Shown here: one piece after another, positions 10,205-19,632 of the stretch
Position numbering within the stretch: the stretch's first letter is position 1
Layout: each line of letters begins with the position of its first letter
Assembly: GCF_001597745.1 (NCBI RefSeq)
Contig: NZ_LUHJ01000072.1
Coordinates: forward strand, 102,465-166,464
From: Anabaena sp. 4-3
Lineage (GTDB): Bacteria > Cyanobacteriota > Cyanobacteriia > Cyanobacteriales > Nostocaceae
Length of the DNA: 64,000 nt
Direction: 5' to 3'
Program-made: the position numbers and the translations under genes
Notes under the pieces: model-generated
Told to the model about the DNA's origin: nothing
Database searches by the model: none
Seen by the model: the letters and a program-made list of their open reading frames with translations, nothing else

Positions 10205-11860
10205 GTGAATACACAACGCTCACTCTCCGGTTTTCTGGTAGCAGGTGCGATCGCCTTAGTGATGATAGCGATCGCTGGATTTTACTGGTTATTTGTGAAA
10301 AGTCCGGTTAACCTGATTGCTTCTACCTCCCAGTCAGGTGCTGCTATATTCGTCTCCAAACTAGCACCCGTGACAGTTTCATTGTTAGCGAATCCAGACC
10401 GCTTAGAAGCTTTGTCAAATGCTAGAGAACTATCTAAACTCAAAACCAGCTTATTAGCTAACAGTGGTTTAGATTATCGCCAAGACATTCAACCCTGGTT
10501 AGGAGAAGAAATCACACTAGCTGTTACCACCCCAGATATTGATCGCGATGCCGAAAATGGTAAACAGCCAGGATATCTCATGGTGTTAGCCACAGATAAA
10601 CCCGAAAAAAGCCGCGAGTTTGTCGAGTTGTTATTCTCCAAGCGGGTGTTAGCAGGAGCAAACCTAGCAACAGAAGAATACAAAGGTGCAAAGCTACTTT
10701 ACGATGACGCACAACCAAACCTAGAACCCTTAGCAGGTGCAGTAGTTGATAGCTTCGTCTTGTTTGCTAACGATTCTAGAGTGTTGCGTGATGCCATTAA
10801 TAACGTTCAAGCCCCTGACTTGAATTTGACAAGTTCTTCCCAATACCAAAAAGCCACCCAACAACTACCTAAAGGTTCTGTAGCCGTAGCCTTCCTAAAT
10901 CTCCCCAGATTAGCAGAATGGCAAGGGTTAGAATTACCACAACCAACCTACGACAGTCAAATTTTAGCTCTGACATTCAACCCTAAAGGACTGTTAGCAG
11001 AAACTACATTCTTGGCAGCATCAGAGATTGTACCCACATCGCCGCCATTATCTCAACCTGTAGGCGCATTACAATATATTCCCGCCTCAGCCGGGTTCGT
11101 CATTTCTGGTTCTCATTTAAGCAATTTAGGTAATAGTGATTTAGGCAAACTCTGGATACAAGCAAAAACAGCCATATCTGGTTCAGGAACAGATATAATT
11201 TCCAGATTGGTACAACCAATACAAGATGTCGAAAAAAACTGGGGTATCAATTTAGAACAAGATATATTTAGCTGGGTACAAGGAGAATACGCCTTAGCAC
11301 TCATCCCCCGTACAGCACAAACCACACCAGACTGGATTTTTATCGCGGAAAAACTGGAAAGTGTGCCAGAAGGAATTGCGCGTTTAGATGCGATCGCCTC
11401 ATCTCAAGGACTGAATAGCAATACTTTAAGTTTAGATCAACAAAAAGTTGCCGCTTGGGCGGATTTAATTGCAACTACTCAACAACCTGACACTCAACAG
11501 CCGCCATCTTTCACCATCGAAGCCAAAGTCAAAGCCATACATACAACTTTAGGAAAGTATGAGATTTTTACCTCTAACCTAGACACCATTCATCAAATTT
11601 TTACGAATCAAGATAATTCTTTCCTGAAAAACCGTAACTTCCAAAACAGTATTGCTGCCATACCCGAACCCAACCAAGGATATGTATATATTGACTGGCA
11701 CAAAACTCAGAATTTATTCGAGCGTCAGTTACCAATTTTGAAGCTTGTAGAAGTAGTGGGTAAACCATTTTTTGACAAACTGCGTTCAATTACTTTCAGT
11801 AGCTATGGTAGCGAACCCAGCACACTCAAAGGCGGATTTTTCATAGAATTACGTCCCTAG
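10205..11860 (+). CDS. DUF3352 domain protein, membrane-anchored
   Basis: 551 residues with a GTG start. One N-terminal hydrophobic helix (about residues 10-30) anchors the rest outside the cytoplasmic membrane. The body has the pattern of the cyanobacterial DUF3352 family: a substrate-free beta-rich protein with LLANSGLDYRQDIQPWLGEE and a repeat of the same fold in the second half (NWGINLEQDIFSWVQGEYAL). The two W-(L/V)-G/Q-E motifs suggest an internal duplication. The function is unknown. It lies 67 bp after the last receiver gene with the same orientation, but a functional link to the signalling genes is not shown. Confidence 0.85.
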   Translation: MNTQRSLSGFLVAGAIALVMIAIAGFYWLFVKSPVNLIASTSQSGAAIFVSKLAPVTVSLLANPDRLEALSNARELSKLKTSLLANSGLDYRQDIQPWLGEEITLAVTTPDIDRDAENGKQPGYLMVLATDKPEKSREFVELLFSKRVLAGANLATEEYKGAKLLYDDAQPNLEPLAGAVVDSFVLFANDSRVLRDAINNVQAPDLNLTSSSQYQKATQQLPKGSVAVAFLNLPRLAEWQGLELPQPTYDSQILALTFNPKGLLAETTFLAASEIVPTSPPLSQPVGALQYIPASAGFVISGSHLSNLGNSDLGKLWIQAKTAISGSGTDIISRLVQPIQDVEKNWGINLEQDIFSWVQGEYALALIPRTAQTTPDWIFIAEKLESVPEGIARLDAIASSQGLNSNTLSLDQQKVAAWADLIATTQQPDTQQPPSFTIEAKVKAIHTTLGKYEIFTSNLDTIHQIFTNQDNSFLKNRNFQNSIAAIPEPNQGYVYIDWHKTQNLFERQLPILKLVEVVGKPFFDKLRSITFSSYGSEPSTLKGGFFIELRP

Positions 11861-11922
11861 TAACCACAACCGATAGGAAGAAAAAAACCGCAAAATTCCC
11901 ATTGAGAAAATATTAGCTGTAA

Positions 11923-12070
11923 ATCATATCATGTCCGTTTGAATAGTTATCATATCTGTTGGGGTAGGGAACTCTTAACAGGGAACAGGGAACAAGAAAA
12001 GAGAAAAGGGAAAAGGGAAAAGTTCAGCATCGAAAACTTATCATAAGTAATTAGCCGGACATGATATCAT
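11923..12070. repeat. MITE-like element with 15-bp terminal inverted repeats
   Basis: The ends ATCATATCATGTCCG (11923-11937) and CGGACATGATATCAT (12056-12070) are inverted copies differing at one base, and partial complementarity continues for about 30 bases inward. The 148-bp element has no coding potential. Inside it lies a run of GGGAACA/GGGAAAA heptads (about 11975-12022), a common short repeat of Nostoc-type genomes. It fills most of the 348-base gap before the gene at 12209. Its size and ends suit a non-autonomous transposon remnant, but no target-site duplication is clear. Confidence 0.5.
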
Positions 12071-12208
12071 CAGTCAATTTGCCAATTAGTTGAGAAATAA
12101 GTCCTGTGGCACAATAAAATGTGTCACAATTTCAGACAATTTATCTGAAAAATTCTCATTAAAATATGTATATATCATCAATGATATAAAAAAATTTGGT
12201 AGGTCAAA

Positions 12209-12700
12209 ATGAAAAACTGTCTCCCCCGACTGGATTTTCGAGGCGGTTGGCTTTTAGGTTTATTAGCGGCTGTAATTGCTACACCTGTAATAGCAGAAAC
12301 ACCCAATTTTGGTCGGTTCAACTTATTACCAGGGTTTACCGCAGAAACGGGTAAATTTGCCGGATTTACAAGCGGTTATTACTCATTGTCTGCCATTAGT
12401 AACCGCGATCGCAATAAACAAGCCTGTATCGGTTTTGCCGATCCTAATCCAGACCACATCATGATTTTAGAAAAAAACTTTGCCAACTTGAGAATCAGCG
12501 TCAACAGTGGCGGCAACGATACAACTTTATTAATTCAAGGGCCAGATAATAATACCATTCGTTGTGGTGATGACACTGATAAAAATAAAGACGCTAGCAT
12601 TGTTGATCAAAACTGGAAAAAAGGAATCTATCGTGTGTGGGTAGGTACGTTTAAAGCCGGAGTCAAGCATAATTACACTTTGACAGTACAGGAACTTTAA
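12209..12700 (+). CDS. Small secreted hypothetical protein (PPC-like)
   Basis: 163 residues with a signal peptide: basic start, a hydrophobic core (about 13-27) and a likely cleavage after AIA at residue 30. The mature part has two Cys (in ACIGF and IRCGDD, likely a disulfide), [20 protein letters not shown] and a C-terminal YRVWVGTF...YTLTV strand pattern. That pattern is like the periplasmic pre-peptidase C-terminal fold. I know this only as a conserved cyanobacterial exported protein of unknown role. It is preceded by AT-rich sequence and stands alone, probably monocistronic. Confidence 0.8.
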   Translation: MKNCLPRLDFRGGWLLGLLAAVIATPVIAETPNFGRFNLLPGFTAETGKFAGFTSGYYSLSAISNRDRNKQACIGFADPNPDHIMILEKNFANLRISVNSGGNDTTLLIQGPDNNTIRCGDDTDKNKDASIVDQNWKKGIYRVWVGTFKAGVKHNYTLTVQEL

Positions 12701-12791
12701 ACTCGTCATTCCAAACTTTTTCCCCATCCTCAATCCCTATCAACGATATGATTGGATAGTAGCTTGTTGTGCTTTCCGAGGATGCTATCTC

Positions 12792-13553
12792 GTGCTATCT
12801 ACAATACGTGCTGATTTTCGTATCATATTTGAACGTGACCCAGCTGCTCGTAATCTGTTGGAGGTCTTGTTTTGTTACCCTGGTTTACAAGCCCTAATTT
12901 GCCATCGGCTGGCTCACTGGCTACATAATATTGGTATTCCTTTTATCCCCCGCTTGATTTCTCACATTGCTCGGTTTTTAACGGGCATTGAAATTCACCC
13001 AGGCGCAACCATCGGCGAAGGCGTGTTTATTGACCACGGTATGGGCGTGGTAATTGGCGAAACAGCAATTATCGGTGATTATACCTTAATTTATCAAGGT
13101 GTCACCCTAGGCGGAACAGGTAAAGAAAGCGGCAAACGCCACCCTACCTTGGGTGAGAATGTGGTTGTCGGTGCTGGTGCTAAGGTACTAGGAAACATTC
13201 AAATTGGTAACAATGTCCGCATAGGTGCAGGGTCAGTTGTACTGCGTGATGTCCCTTCAAATTGCACAGTTGTCGGCGTACCCGGTCGAATTGTCTATCG
13301 TTCAGGAGTGCGTGTTGAGCCTCTAGAACATAATAACTTGCCAGATTCAGAAGCGGAAGTTATTCGCGCTTTAGTCAATAGAATTGAGGCATTAGAAGAG
13401 CAAATACAAACTCTACAGCATCAACAATCTACAGCTAAAACTCCAGTTTTAGTCAGTTATGTCATCAAAGACGGTGAAACTGTAGAAACTGCTCCTATAT
13501 GTAACCTCAGAGATAAAGTAATACAGCAGTTTTTAGACGGAGCAGGGATTTAA
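12792..13553 (+). CDS. cysE: Serine O-acetyltransferase
   Basis: Transfers acetyl from acetyl-CoA to L-serine, the first step of cysteine synthesis. The 253-residue protein begins with an N-terminal helical segment ([16 protein letters not shown]) and then the left-handed beta-helix of hexapeptide repeats (about 65-165) with the hallmark [31 protein letters not shown] and GKRHPT motifs. A C-terminal extension of about 70 residues (helical, Gln/Glu-rich, then VIKDGE) goes beyond the short cyanobacterial enzymes. The start is GTG at 12792, as the RADF motif begins five residues later. It stands alone between unrelated genes. Confidence 0.95.
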   Translation: MLSTIRADFRIIFERDPAARNLLEVLFCYPGLQALICHRLAHWLHNIGIPFIPRLISHIARFLTGIEIHPGATIGEGVFIDHGMGVVIGETAIIGDYTLIYQGVTLGGTGKESGKRHPTLGENVVVGAGAKVLGNIQIGNNVRIGAGSVVLRDVPSNCTVVGVPGRIVYRSGVRVEPLEHNNLPDSEAEVIRALVNRIEALEEQIQTLQHQQSTAKTPVLVSYVIKDGETVETAPICNLRDKVIQQFLDGAGI

Positions 13554-13685
13554 CAATTGGGGACTGGGGACTGGGAAAAAAGAGGAATTGGGGCTTTTTG
13601 CACGGGTAAAAGGGGAAATTACTCGCCCTTGCTCCCTGCTCCGCCTCTCTTGCTTCCTCCGCTTCCTCCGCTCCCCCACACCCCT

Positions 13686-14267
13686 CTAAGGATTCACCTC
13701 TTGAGTAGACCATGTTTGGTGTTCATCACGGTAGTAAAAACGCCGATTTTGTGGTTCGCCACGTAATTCTAAATGGTCTACTTGTAGGGGGTTAAGTAAA
13801 AGTAGGCAAAAATTGGCTACTGGTTGCTCAGGATGTGGTGCTGGTGGCTCAAAGGCGGTTTTATCGGCTCTTGCTTTACCGGGGTGGGGCCAAGCAAATT
13901 GTAAGCGTGCCGCATCACTCAATTGTTGCCACATTGCAATTCTGGCTAGCTGAAGATGTGGGAAGGTTTCGTCAGCACCTACCACAGTTAACTCACCAGT
14001 AAAGCGAAATTGTTCTCTAGTGTTGGGGAAATACCAACAAGCTTCCGCCCCAGGTTGCTGCTGTATCTGCTCAATTTTATCGCTGCGGCTATCGGTGATA
14101 AATTTTAGCTGGTTGCTGTCTTCCAAGAAGCCACGAAAGACAACAGTACGATTGGCAGGACGACCATCTGCGCGGACTGTTGCCAGTTGTAGGTAACGGG
14201 CATACACAAGACTGCGGTTACGGTGGAGAGCATGAGCGATCGCACTTCGCCAAGGAGCTAGGGACAT
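13686..14267 (-). CDS. FMN-dependent PPOX-fold protein (pyridoxamine 5'-phosphate oxidase-like)
   Basis: About 193 residues. It matches the cyanobacterial pyridoxamine-phosphate-oxidase-like flavoprotein family: MSLAPWRSAIA start, YLQLATVRADGRPANRTVVFRGF for the FMN-binding strand, SRSDKIEQI, EACWYF, QFRFTGE and a C-terminal RRFYYRD. It is unlike true PdxH in the substrate loop, so the reaction is uncertain. The ATG at 14267 is preferred to an upstream TTG (14321) because the family starts at MSLAPW. Downstream (13554-13685) lies a short non-coding stretch with GGGACTG heptads and a pyrimidine-rich tract. Confidence 0.85.
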   Translation of the reverse strand: MSLAPWRSAIAHALHRNRSLVYARYLQLATVRADGRPANRTVVFRGFLEDSNQLKFITDSRSDKIEQIQQQPGAEACWYFPNTREQFRFTGELTVVGADETFPHLQLARIAMWQQLSDAARLQFAWPHPGKARADKTAFEPPAPHPEQPVANFCLLLLNPLQVDHLELRGEPQNRRFYYRDEHQTWSTQEVNP

Positions 14268-14615
14268 GATGAACTTTTGTTGCAATTTATCCAGACCCAG
14301 ATTTAGCGCAAAGTCGGACAATTGGCAATCTTTGAGTTAAATCTCATAGGCTGATCGTCCCAAAGGGTTGTTTGAATCGCCATAGAGTACAGGCTAGATT
14401 TTCTTCATACCGATGATTATTTACAGACAAGGCTGGTAATAATTATAACTATGTATATTGATTGTCTCAGTATTAAATTAATTTATACAATCTAAAATAG
14501 ATGTTGCTATTAGTACAGGCATGACATAGCCTAAAGTGGAAAAATTTTCAAGCTTTAATACTGAATCTACTTGGCGTATAGTCGTAATCTGTTCACAAGC
14601 AACAAAACTTTTTAT
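14268..14615. other. Divergent promoter region of the PPOX gene and nrdJ
   Basis: About 350 bases between divergent genes. I looked for a B12-box/cobalamin riboswitch, which could be expected before a B12-dependent enzyme, and see none. AT-rich sequence around 14440-14520 may hold the nrdJ promoter. Confidence 0.4.
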
Positions 14616-17600
14616 ATGGTTCAGGAACTGGAAAAAAAACGTCAGGGTGTAAGGTTTCCCGAAACTGCACCAGCCGCTAATCCCGTGTTTTTTAGGACTT
14701 ATAGCCGTCGCACACCAGCCGGGTTAAGAGAAACCTGGGACGAAGTTTGCGATCGCACTATCCAAGGTTTAGTAGAGTTAGGTAAACTCACACCAGAAGA
14801 AGCAGCCACCTTAACAAAAACCCAGCGTAACTTAAAATCCTTACCCAGTGGGCGTTGGTTGTGGGTAGGCGGTACAGATTGGATATCCCAGGCGAAAAAC
14901 TTTTCTGGCGCGTATAACTGCACATCCACCAACCTCAAAGACTGGAAAGCCTTCGGGTTAATGATGGATCTAGCCATGATGGGTTGCGGTACAGGCGCAA
15001 TTATCGAACCGCAGTATATTAATCAACTGCCTCCCATCCGTAATCGTCTCCATGTCACTGTACGGGGTGAAGTTGGTAATACATCCAAAGAATTACGTCG
15101 TGAACATACACAAACCAATATAGAAGGCAACAGCGTTACTATCTACGTCGGAGATAGCCGAGAAGGTTGGGTAAAATCCTACCAAACACTCTTAGAACTC
15201 TCCACAGATGAAAGGTTTACTGATGAAGTACAAGTCATCGTTGATATTAGTGATGTCCGTCAAGCCGGGGAAACCCTGCAAGGCTTTGGCGGTGTAGCTA
15301 ACCCGGTAAAATTACCTGGACTATATCAGCGTTGTGCTACCATTCTCAATAAAGCTTTAGGTAGACAATTAAATTCAGTTGAGTGCTGTTTGTTGATTGA
15401 CGAAGCAGCAGTCACCATAGTGGCAGGGAATATCCGCCGTTGTCTCCCAGAGGATGCTTTGGTTCATACCTCTAAAGGTCTAGTTCCCATTTGTGATGTA
15501 CAAGTGGGCGACTTGGTACAAACTCCTTTAGGCTTCCGCCGAGTTGTGGATAAATTTGACCAAGGCTTGCAAGATGTCTACGAGATTGAAACCAATGCAA
15601 CTTACCCCAGAGCAACATTGAACCATCGGCAAGCAGTGCTAGCAGATGCAAAAGGGGGCATTGTTTGGAAATACGTTAACAGTTTAGTAGAAGGCGATCG
15701 CCTACTCCACAACAAACAAGTTTTACCAGGTACAGTTACCCATCTACCACCTGATTTTACCGAATCTCGACCCTCCCAAACTCGCACAGCTAAAACCTTT
15801 GTTGTTCCTGAGCTAACTGCGGAAGTAGCTTGGCTCATAGGGTTCACTCATGGTGATGGCTATGTAGCTCTTGGTCACAATCAATACAGTAAACCCTACG
15901 GACGTGTTGAGTGGTCAATGAACAGCTTGGATGCAGAACTTACCAGTCGAATTCAAGCTAAAATTAATGCGGCTTTAGCTTTATTTGGTTTGAGTGCAGT
16001 TCATAGCATCACCAAAGGCGAAAACACAGCCAAATCCATCTGTTCCTCAATTCGCCTAGCTGAGTATTTTCATCAGCACATCAAGCAGCCCAATGTTCCT
16101 CTAGTAGTACCTAGTTTTATTTTGCAAGGTTCTGTAGATATCCGGGCTGCTTATCTTGCCGGTTTAATGGACAGTAATGGCGGTGTGAATAACCGACCTC
16201 CTCATTTAGTGACCTCAGTTTATCGGTCATTTATCAGACAAGTAAGTGTAGTTTTATCCAGCTTGGGTATTGCAGGTAGACTAACCACAACTTATCCGCA
16301 AAATTCCAGTTGGCAAGTTAAGTACAACTTGACAATTCCAGCCCTAAAGGAGCGTTACAACAGCCTAATTGCGCCTCATTCAGCTAAAGGTGAACTACGC
16401 CAAGGTTTAAAGATGTATGGCTTCACCGTTCCTGGTGCAATTATGCGGGAAGCTTACACCTATAGTGAAATGCGCGAGATGGGTTTTCAAGGTTCTCGGA
16501 CTGTAGATGCCAATTACGAACGCTACATTACTGAGGGTAATATTTCCTTAGATATTCCAGTCACTGTTAAAGGATTGGGCAGTTACGATCATGTCCAAAC
16601 TTATGATATTGAAGTGGAAGAAGCTCATTGTTTCTACTGCGATGGCTATTTGACGCATAACAGTGCCGGAATGCGCCAGTTTACATCTGACGATGAGCCA
16701 GGCGCAACTGCCAAAGATAACCTCTGGCAACAAGATGAAAACGGCAACTGGCGCATTGATCCTGAGCGTGATGCTTTGCGGATGGCAAACCACACCAGAG
16801 TTTTTCACCGCAAGCCCACACTAGAAGAATGTATTAATGCAGTACGTAAGCAATATTACAGTGGTGAAGGTGCAATTCAATGGGCTGGTGAAGCTGTTGC
16901 TAGAGCTAACTGTGATTTGTTAACTACACCCGCATTGAAAAAAGAGTTTTTGCAAGCTTACGAACAAGGTAACGCCAAACAATGGTTACAAGAACGTCAC
17001 CCAGAAATAGATGCTAATGAATTAGAGCATCGTTTGGGTCGTTATGGGCTGAATCCGTGTATTACTTCTGACACTTGGATTCATACTGAACAAGGTGCGC
17101 GACAAGTTAAAGACTTGATAGGTAAACAGTTGAGTGTCTATGTCAATGGAGAATTATTCAGCACTACAACTGATGGCTTTTGGTTTACTGGAGTCAAACC
17201 CATCTTAAAAGTTATCACTCAAGAAGGCTATGAATTGCGTTTGACTGAAAATCATCAGCTACTCAAAGTCACTGCCCAAACTCAGAAAAAGCAATACACT
17301 CAATGGGTGGAAACTCAAAATTTATCCCCTGGTGATTATATTTTAGTTCATAACCATCGTGGCTTACAACCTTGGGATAGTTTTGGTACTTTTGATGAGG
17401 GTTGGTTAATTGGTAATCTGATTGGCGATGGCAGTATCGCATCAACACAATGGGGCAGAACAGCTTATCTCAGATACTGGCAAGATAGCCAAGAAGAAAT
17501 GGGACAATATGCAGTTGCATTACTCAAAAAAGCTGTAAATTTCTCCAGTTCTACAACCTCTGGTTGCTATCATCAACAGCTAAAACACCGAGTTATTAGC

Positions 17601-19241
17601 TCATCAGGCTTGGCTAAATTGGCGGCTGATTATGGTGTTACTTTAGAAAATAAAATGCCAACAGATAAAATTGAGCAAGCCAGCTATGAGTTTTATCGTG
17701 GTTTCTTACGTGGTTTGTTTGATGCTGATGGCAGTGTACAAGGCAATCAACAAAAAGGTGTTAGCGTTAGACTGGCACAAAGTAATCTGGAAACTTTGCA
17801 GATTGTTCAAAGGATGCTGGCAAGATTGGGGATTATTTCCACGATTTATCAACAGCGTCGTCCTGAAAGCTATCGTCATCTTCCTGATAGTAATCGTGAA
17901 TTAGCATTGTACGCTTGTAAAGCGCAACATGAATTGGTGATCTCCAATGATAATCTCTATTATTTTCAAAAAATTGTAGGATTTCAAGAACCACAAAAAG
18001 CAAAACGCTTACAAGAATTATTGTCTGGGTACAGAAGAAAGCTAAATAATGAGAGATTTGCCGTTAAAGTTAAGCAAATTGTACCTGACGGTTTTGAAGG
18101 TGTTTATGATTGTACTGTACCAGGGGCTTCTCAGTTTGATGCTAATGGAATCGTTGCTCACAACTGTGGAGAAATCATTGGTAGCGATTTCCACTGTAAT
18201 CTCGCGGAAATTCACCTCAATCAAATTGACCCATTAAACTACAAAGAACAAGAGGAGGCTTTCACATCTGGGGCGTTATCTGTAGCCGCACTTTTAAATC
18301 ACAAATTCCAAGAACCACGCTATCAATACAGTCGGGAATTAGACCCAATTGTAGGGGTTTCTTTCACTGGTTTATTTGATTTCTTTGTCCATGCTTTTGG
18401 TGTGGATTGGTTGCGCTGGTGGGAAGCTGGTAGACCGGAAACGCCTCAAGGATTAGCATTTAAACACCAGGAAGAAAAATACTTAACTTTTTGGAAAGAA
18501 ATTGTAGAGCGTGTAGTGTGGGATTATTGCGATCGCCACCACCTCAAACGCCCAAATCGTTGTACCACAGTCCAACCCAGTGGCACAAAATCTCTATTAA
18601 CAGGTGCTAGTCCTGGTTGGCATCCCCCCAAAGCCCAAAGGTTTATTCGTCGGATTACATTCCGTAAAAATGACCCCGTGGCTTTAGCTTGTCTAGACTA
18701 CGGTTACAGTGTGATTCCTTCTCAGTCAGACAAGGATGAACAGGGGAATTTGCTTAATGATCCTTTTGATCCGAGAGTGACAGAATGGTTAGTAGAAATA
18801 CCTGTGGCTGTATCTTGGGCTGACTTACCCGGTGCTGATGTGATTGATATCAGTAAATTTAATGCGATCGCCCAAATGGATTTCTATATGCAAGTACAGA
18901 AATTCTACGTCACTCACAATACCTCTGCGACTATCGAGTTGCGAGAACATGAAGTAGAAGCCTTGGGAACTCGCATCTGGGAAGCCATTCACAATGATGA
19001 AGGCTACATGAGTGCTGCACTACTAGCTAGATTTGATGATCATCAAACCTTCCCGCGCTTGCCATTTGAGCCAATCTCCAAAGAAAAATATGATCAAATG
19101 ATGCAAGCAGTAGCATCACGCCGCAAAACCGATGATTTCTATGCAGTCTTAAGTCGCTACGATTTCGGCGAGTTAATGGAAGTCGGCCCAGCCGGTTGTG
19201 ACTCTGATAAGTGCATGATGCCTGAACCAAGTCCCAATTAA
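14616..19241 (+). CDS. nrdJ: Adenosylcobalamin-dependent ribonucleoside-triphosphate reductase with two inteins
   Basis: Reduces ribonucleotides to deoxyribonucleotides using a B12-generated radical. The precursor is 1541 residues from ATG 14616 (a TTG at 14571 would add 15). Removing two inteins (residues 276-682 and 815-1183) leaves 765 residues, the usual size of the monomeric Lactobacillus-type enzyme. Extein landmarks: SGRWLWVGG, GAYNCTS (first redox Cys), DLAMMGCGTGA, NIRR/SAGMRQF (intein 1 site), NP/CGEI with the radical Cys (intein 2 site), QPSGTKS, and the C-terminal CDSDKC pair that takes electrons from thioredoxin. Both extein joints rebuild perfect family motifs, so splicing must be active for function. 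It is monocistronic. It allows dNTP synthesis regardless of oxygen but needs cobalamin. Confidence 0.96.
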   Translation: MVQELEKKRQGVRFPETAPAANPVFFRTYSRRTPAGLRETWDEVCDRTIQGLVELGKLTPEEAATLTKTQRNLKSLPSGRWLWVGGTDWISQAKNFSGAYNCTSTNLKDWKAFGLMMDLAMMGCGTGAIIEPQYINQLPPIRNRLHVTVRGEVGNTSKELRREHTQTNIEGNSVTIYVGDSREGWVKSYQTLLELSTDERFTDEVQVIVDISDVRQAGETLQGFGGVANPVKLPGLYQRCATILNKALGRQLNSVECCLLIDEAAVTIVAGNIRRCLPEDALVHTSKGLVPICDVQVGDLVQTPLGFRRVVDKFDQGLQDVYEIETNATYPRATLNHRQAVLADAKGGIVWKYVNSLVEGDRLLHNKQVLPGTVTHLPPDFTESRPSQTRTAKTFVVPELTAEVAWLIGFTHGDGYVALGHNQYSKPYGRVEWSMNSLDAELTSRIQAKINAALALFGLSAVHSITKGENTAKSICSSIRLAEYFHQHIKQPNVPLVVPSFILQGSVDIRAAYLAGLMDSNGGVNNRPPHLVTSVYRSFIRQVSVVLSSLGIAGRLTTTYPQNSSWQVKYNLTIPALKERYNSLIAPHSAKGELRQGLKMYGFTVPGAIMREAYTYSEMREMGFQGSRTVDANYERYITEGNISLDIPVTVKGLGSYDHVQTYDIEVEEAHCFYCDGYLTHNSAGMRQFTSDDEPGATAKDNLWQQDENGNWRIDPERDALRMANHTRVFHRKPTLEECINAVRKQYYSGEGAIQWAGEAVARANCDLLTTPALKKEFLQAYEQGNAKQWLQERHPEIDANELEHRLGRYGLNPCITSDTWIHTEQGARQVKDLIGKQLSVYVNGELFSTTTDGFWFTGVKPILKVITQEGYELRLTENHQLLKVTAQTQKKQYTQWVETQNLSPGDYILVHNHRGLQPWDSFGTFDEGWLIGNLIGDGSIASTQWGRTAYLRYWQDSQEEMGQYAVALLKKAVNFSSSTTSGCYHQQLKHRVISSSGLAKLAADYGVTLENKMPTDKIEQASYEFYRGFLRGLFDADGSVQGNQQKGVSVRLAQSNLETLQIVQRMLARLGIISTIYQQRRPESYRHLPDSNRELALYACKAQHELVISNDNLYYFQKIVGFQEPQKAKRLQELLSGYRRKLNNERFAVKVKQIVPDGFEGVYDCTVPGASQFDANGIVAHNCGEIIGSDFHCNLAEIHLNQIDPLNYKEQEEAFTSGALSVAALLNHKFQEPRYQYSRELDPIVGVSFTGLFDFFVHAFGVDWLRWWEAGRPETPQGLAFKHQEEKYLTFWKEIVERVVWDYCDRHHLKRPNRCTTVQPSGTKSLLTGASPGWHPPKAQRFIRRITFRKNDPVALACLDYGYSVIPSQSDKDEQGNLLNDPFDPRVTEWLVEIPVAVSWADLPGADVIDISKFNAIAQMDFYMQVQKFYVTHNTSATIELREHEVEALGTRIWEAIHNDEGYMSAALLARFDDHQTFPRLPFEPISKEKYDQMMQAVASRRKTDDFYAVLSRYDFGELMEVGPAGCDSDKCMMPEPSPN
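15441..16661 (+). other. Intein 1 of nrdJ (407 residues, LAGLIDADG type)
   Basis: Begins with Cys (CLPEDALVHTSKG, block A) and ends with YLTHN before extein Ser, so splicing uses Cys1, Asn407 and Ser+1. The splice block F reads DIEVEEAHCFYCDGYL. Between the splicing halves are two LAGLIDADG motifs: LIGFTHGDG and LAGLMDSNGG. In the second, Asn stands at the catalytic acidic position, so the homing endonuclease is probably impaired while splicing residues are intact. It sits between Arg and Ser of the NIRR-SAGMRQF motif. Confidence 0.92.
17058..18164 (+). other. Intein 2 of nrdJ (369 residues, LAGLIDADG type)
   Basis: Begins with Cys (CITSDTWIHTEQG, block A), ends with GIVAHN, and is followed by extein Cys. 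Block B is LTENHQLLKV and block F is VYDCTVPGASQFDANGIV. Two LAGLIDADG motifs, LIGNLIGDG and LRGLFDADG, both keep the catalytic Asp, so the endonuclease may be active. The +1 residue is the Cys of NPCGEI, the thiyl-radical cysteine of the reductase, so one residue serves both splicing and catalysis. Confidence 0.93.
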
Positions 19242-19413
19242 TTCCGCCACAGCAATGGCTGGGGTTGGCATAGCTTCCCGTAAGCCGAAGCAAAGCCGCC
19301 CCACCCCTTGAGGGATATGATATTGGCAAATCTTGACTATTCCTCTGCCCAAACTTACACGTTACGATTATTTAAACAGTGCTAATTTTTGCAACATTTT
19401 CAGGAGAGTCGGA

Positions 19414-19632
19414 ATGTTTATTAATGAGTTGTCTCCCCTATTTAAACAATTGACTCAACACCCTGCTTCTTTTCTGGGTGGATTTGTCTCTGGCGTGTTG
19501 AAACTCAACCTGGCAGATGATCCTGTCAAAAGTTGGCTGGATAAACAAGTAGGTGTTAATGGTTATTCTACCCAAACCACTCCAGCCGGTAATGGCAAAG
19601 CCTCCGGGCCTCAATCCATTACCATTGAGTAA
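19414..19632 (+). CDS. Small conserved cyanobacterial protein of unknown function
   Basis: 72 residues from ATG 19414, with an AGGAGAG ribosome site at 19402-19408; this decides the start over an upstream in-frame codon at 19333. The sequence has a helical first half (ELSPLFKQLTQHP), a Gly-containing hydrophobic patch (FLGGFVSGVL), then DDPVKSWLDKQ and a Ser/Thr/Gly-rich tail. I know it only as a conserved hypothetical of filamentous cyanobacteria; no catalytic motif is visible. Confidence 0.75.
   Translation: MFINELSPLFKQLTQHPASFLGGFVSGVLKLNLADDPVKSWLDKQVGVNGYSTQTTPAGNGKASGPQSITIE

Noticed and set aside
11975-12022. Possible CRISPR-like array of short repeats
   Set aside because: The heptads are contiguous, without unique spacers of constant length.
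13557-13766. Proline-rich 69-codon frame near 13600
   Set aside because: It arises from a pyrimidine-rich repeat tract and overlaps the end of the PPOX gene.
14268-14615. Possible cobalamin riboswitch before nrdJ
   Set aside because: No B12-box or conserved core is visible in the leader.
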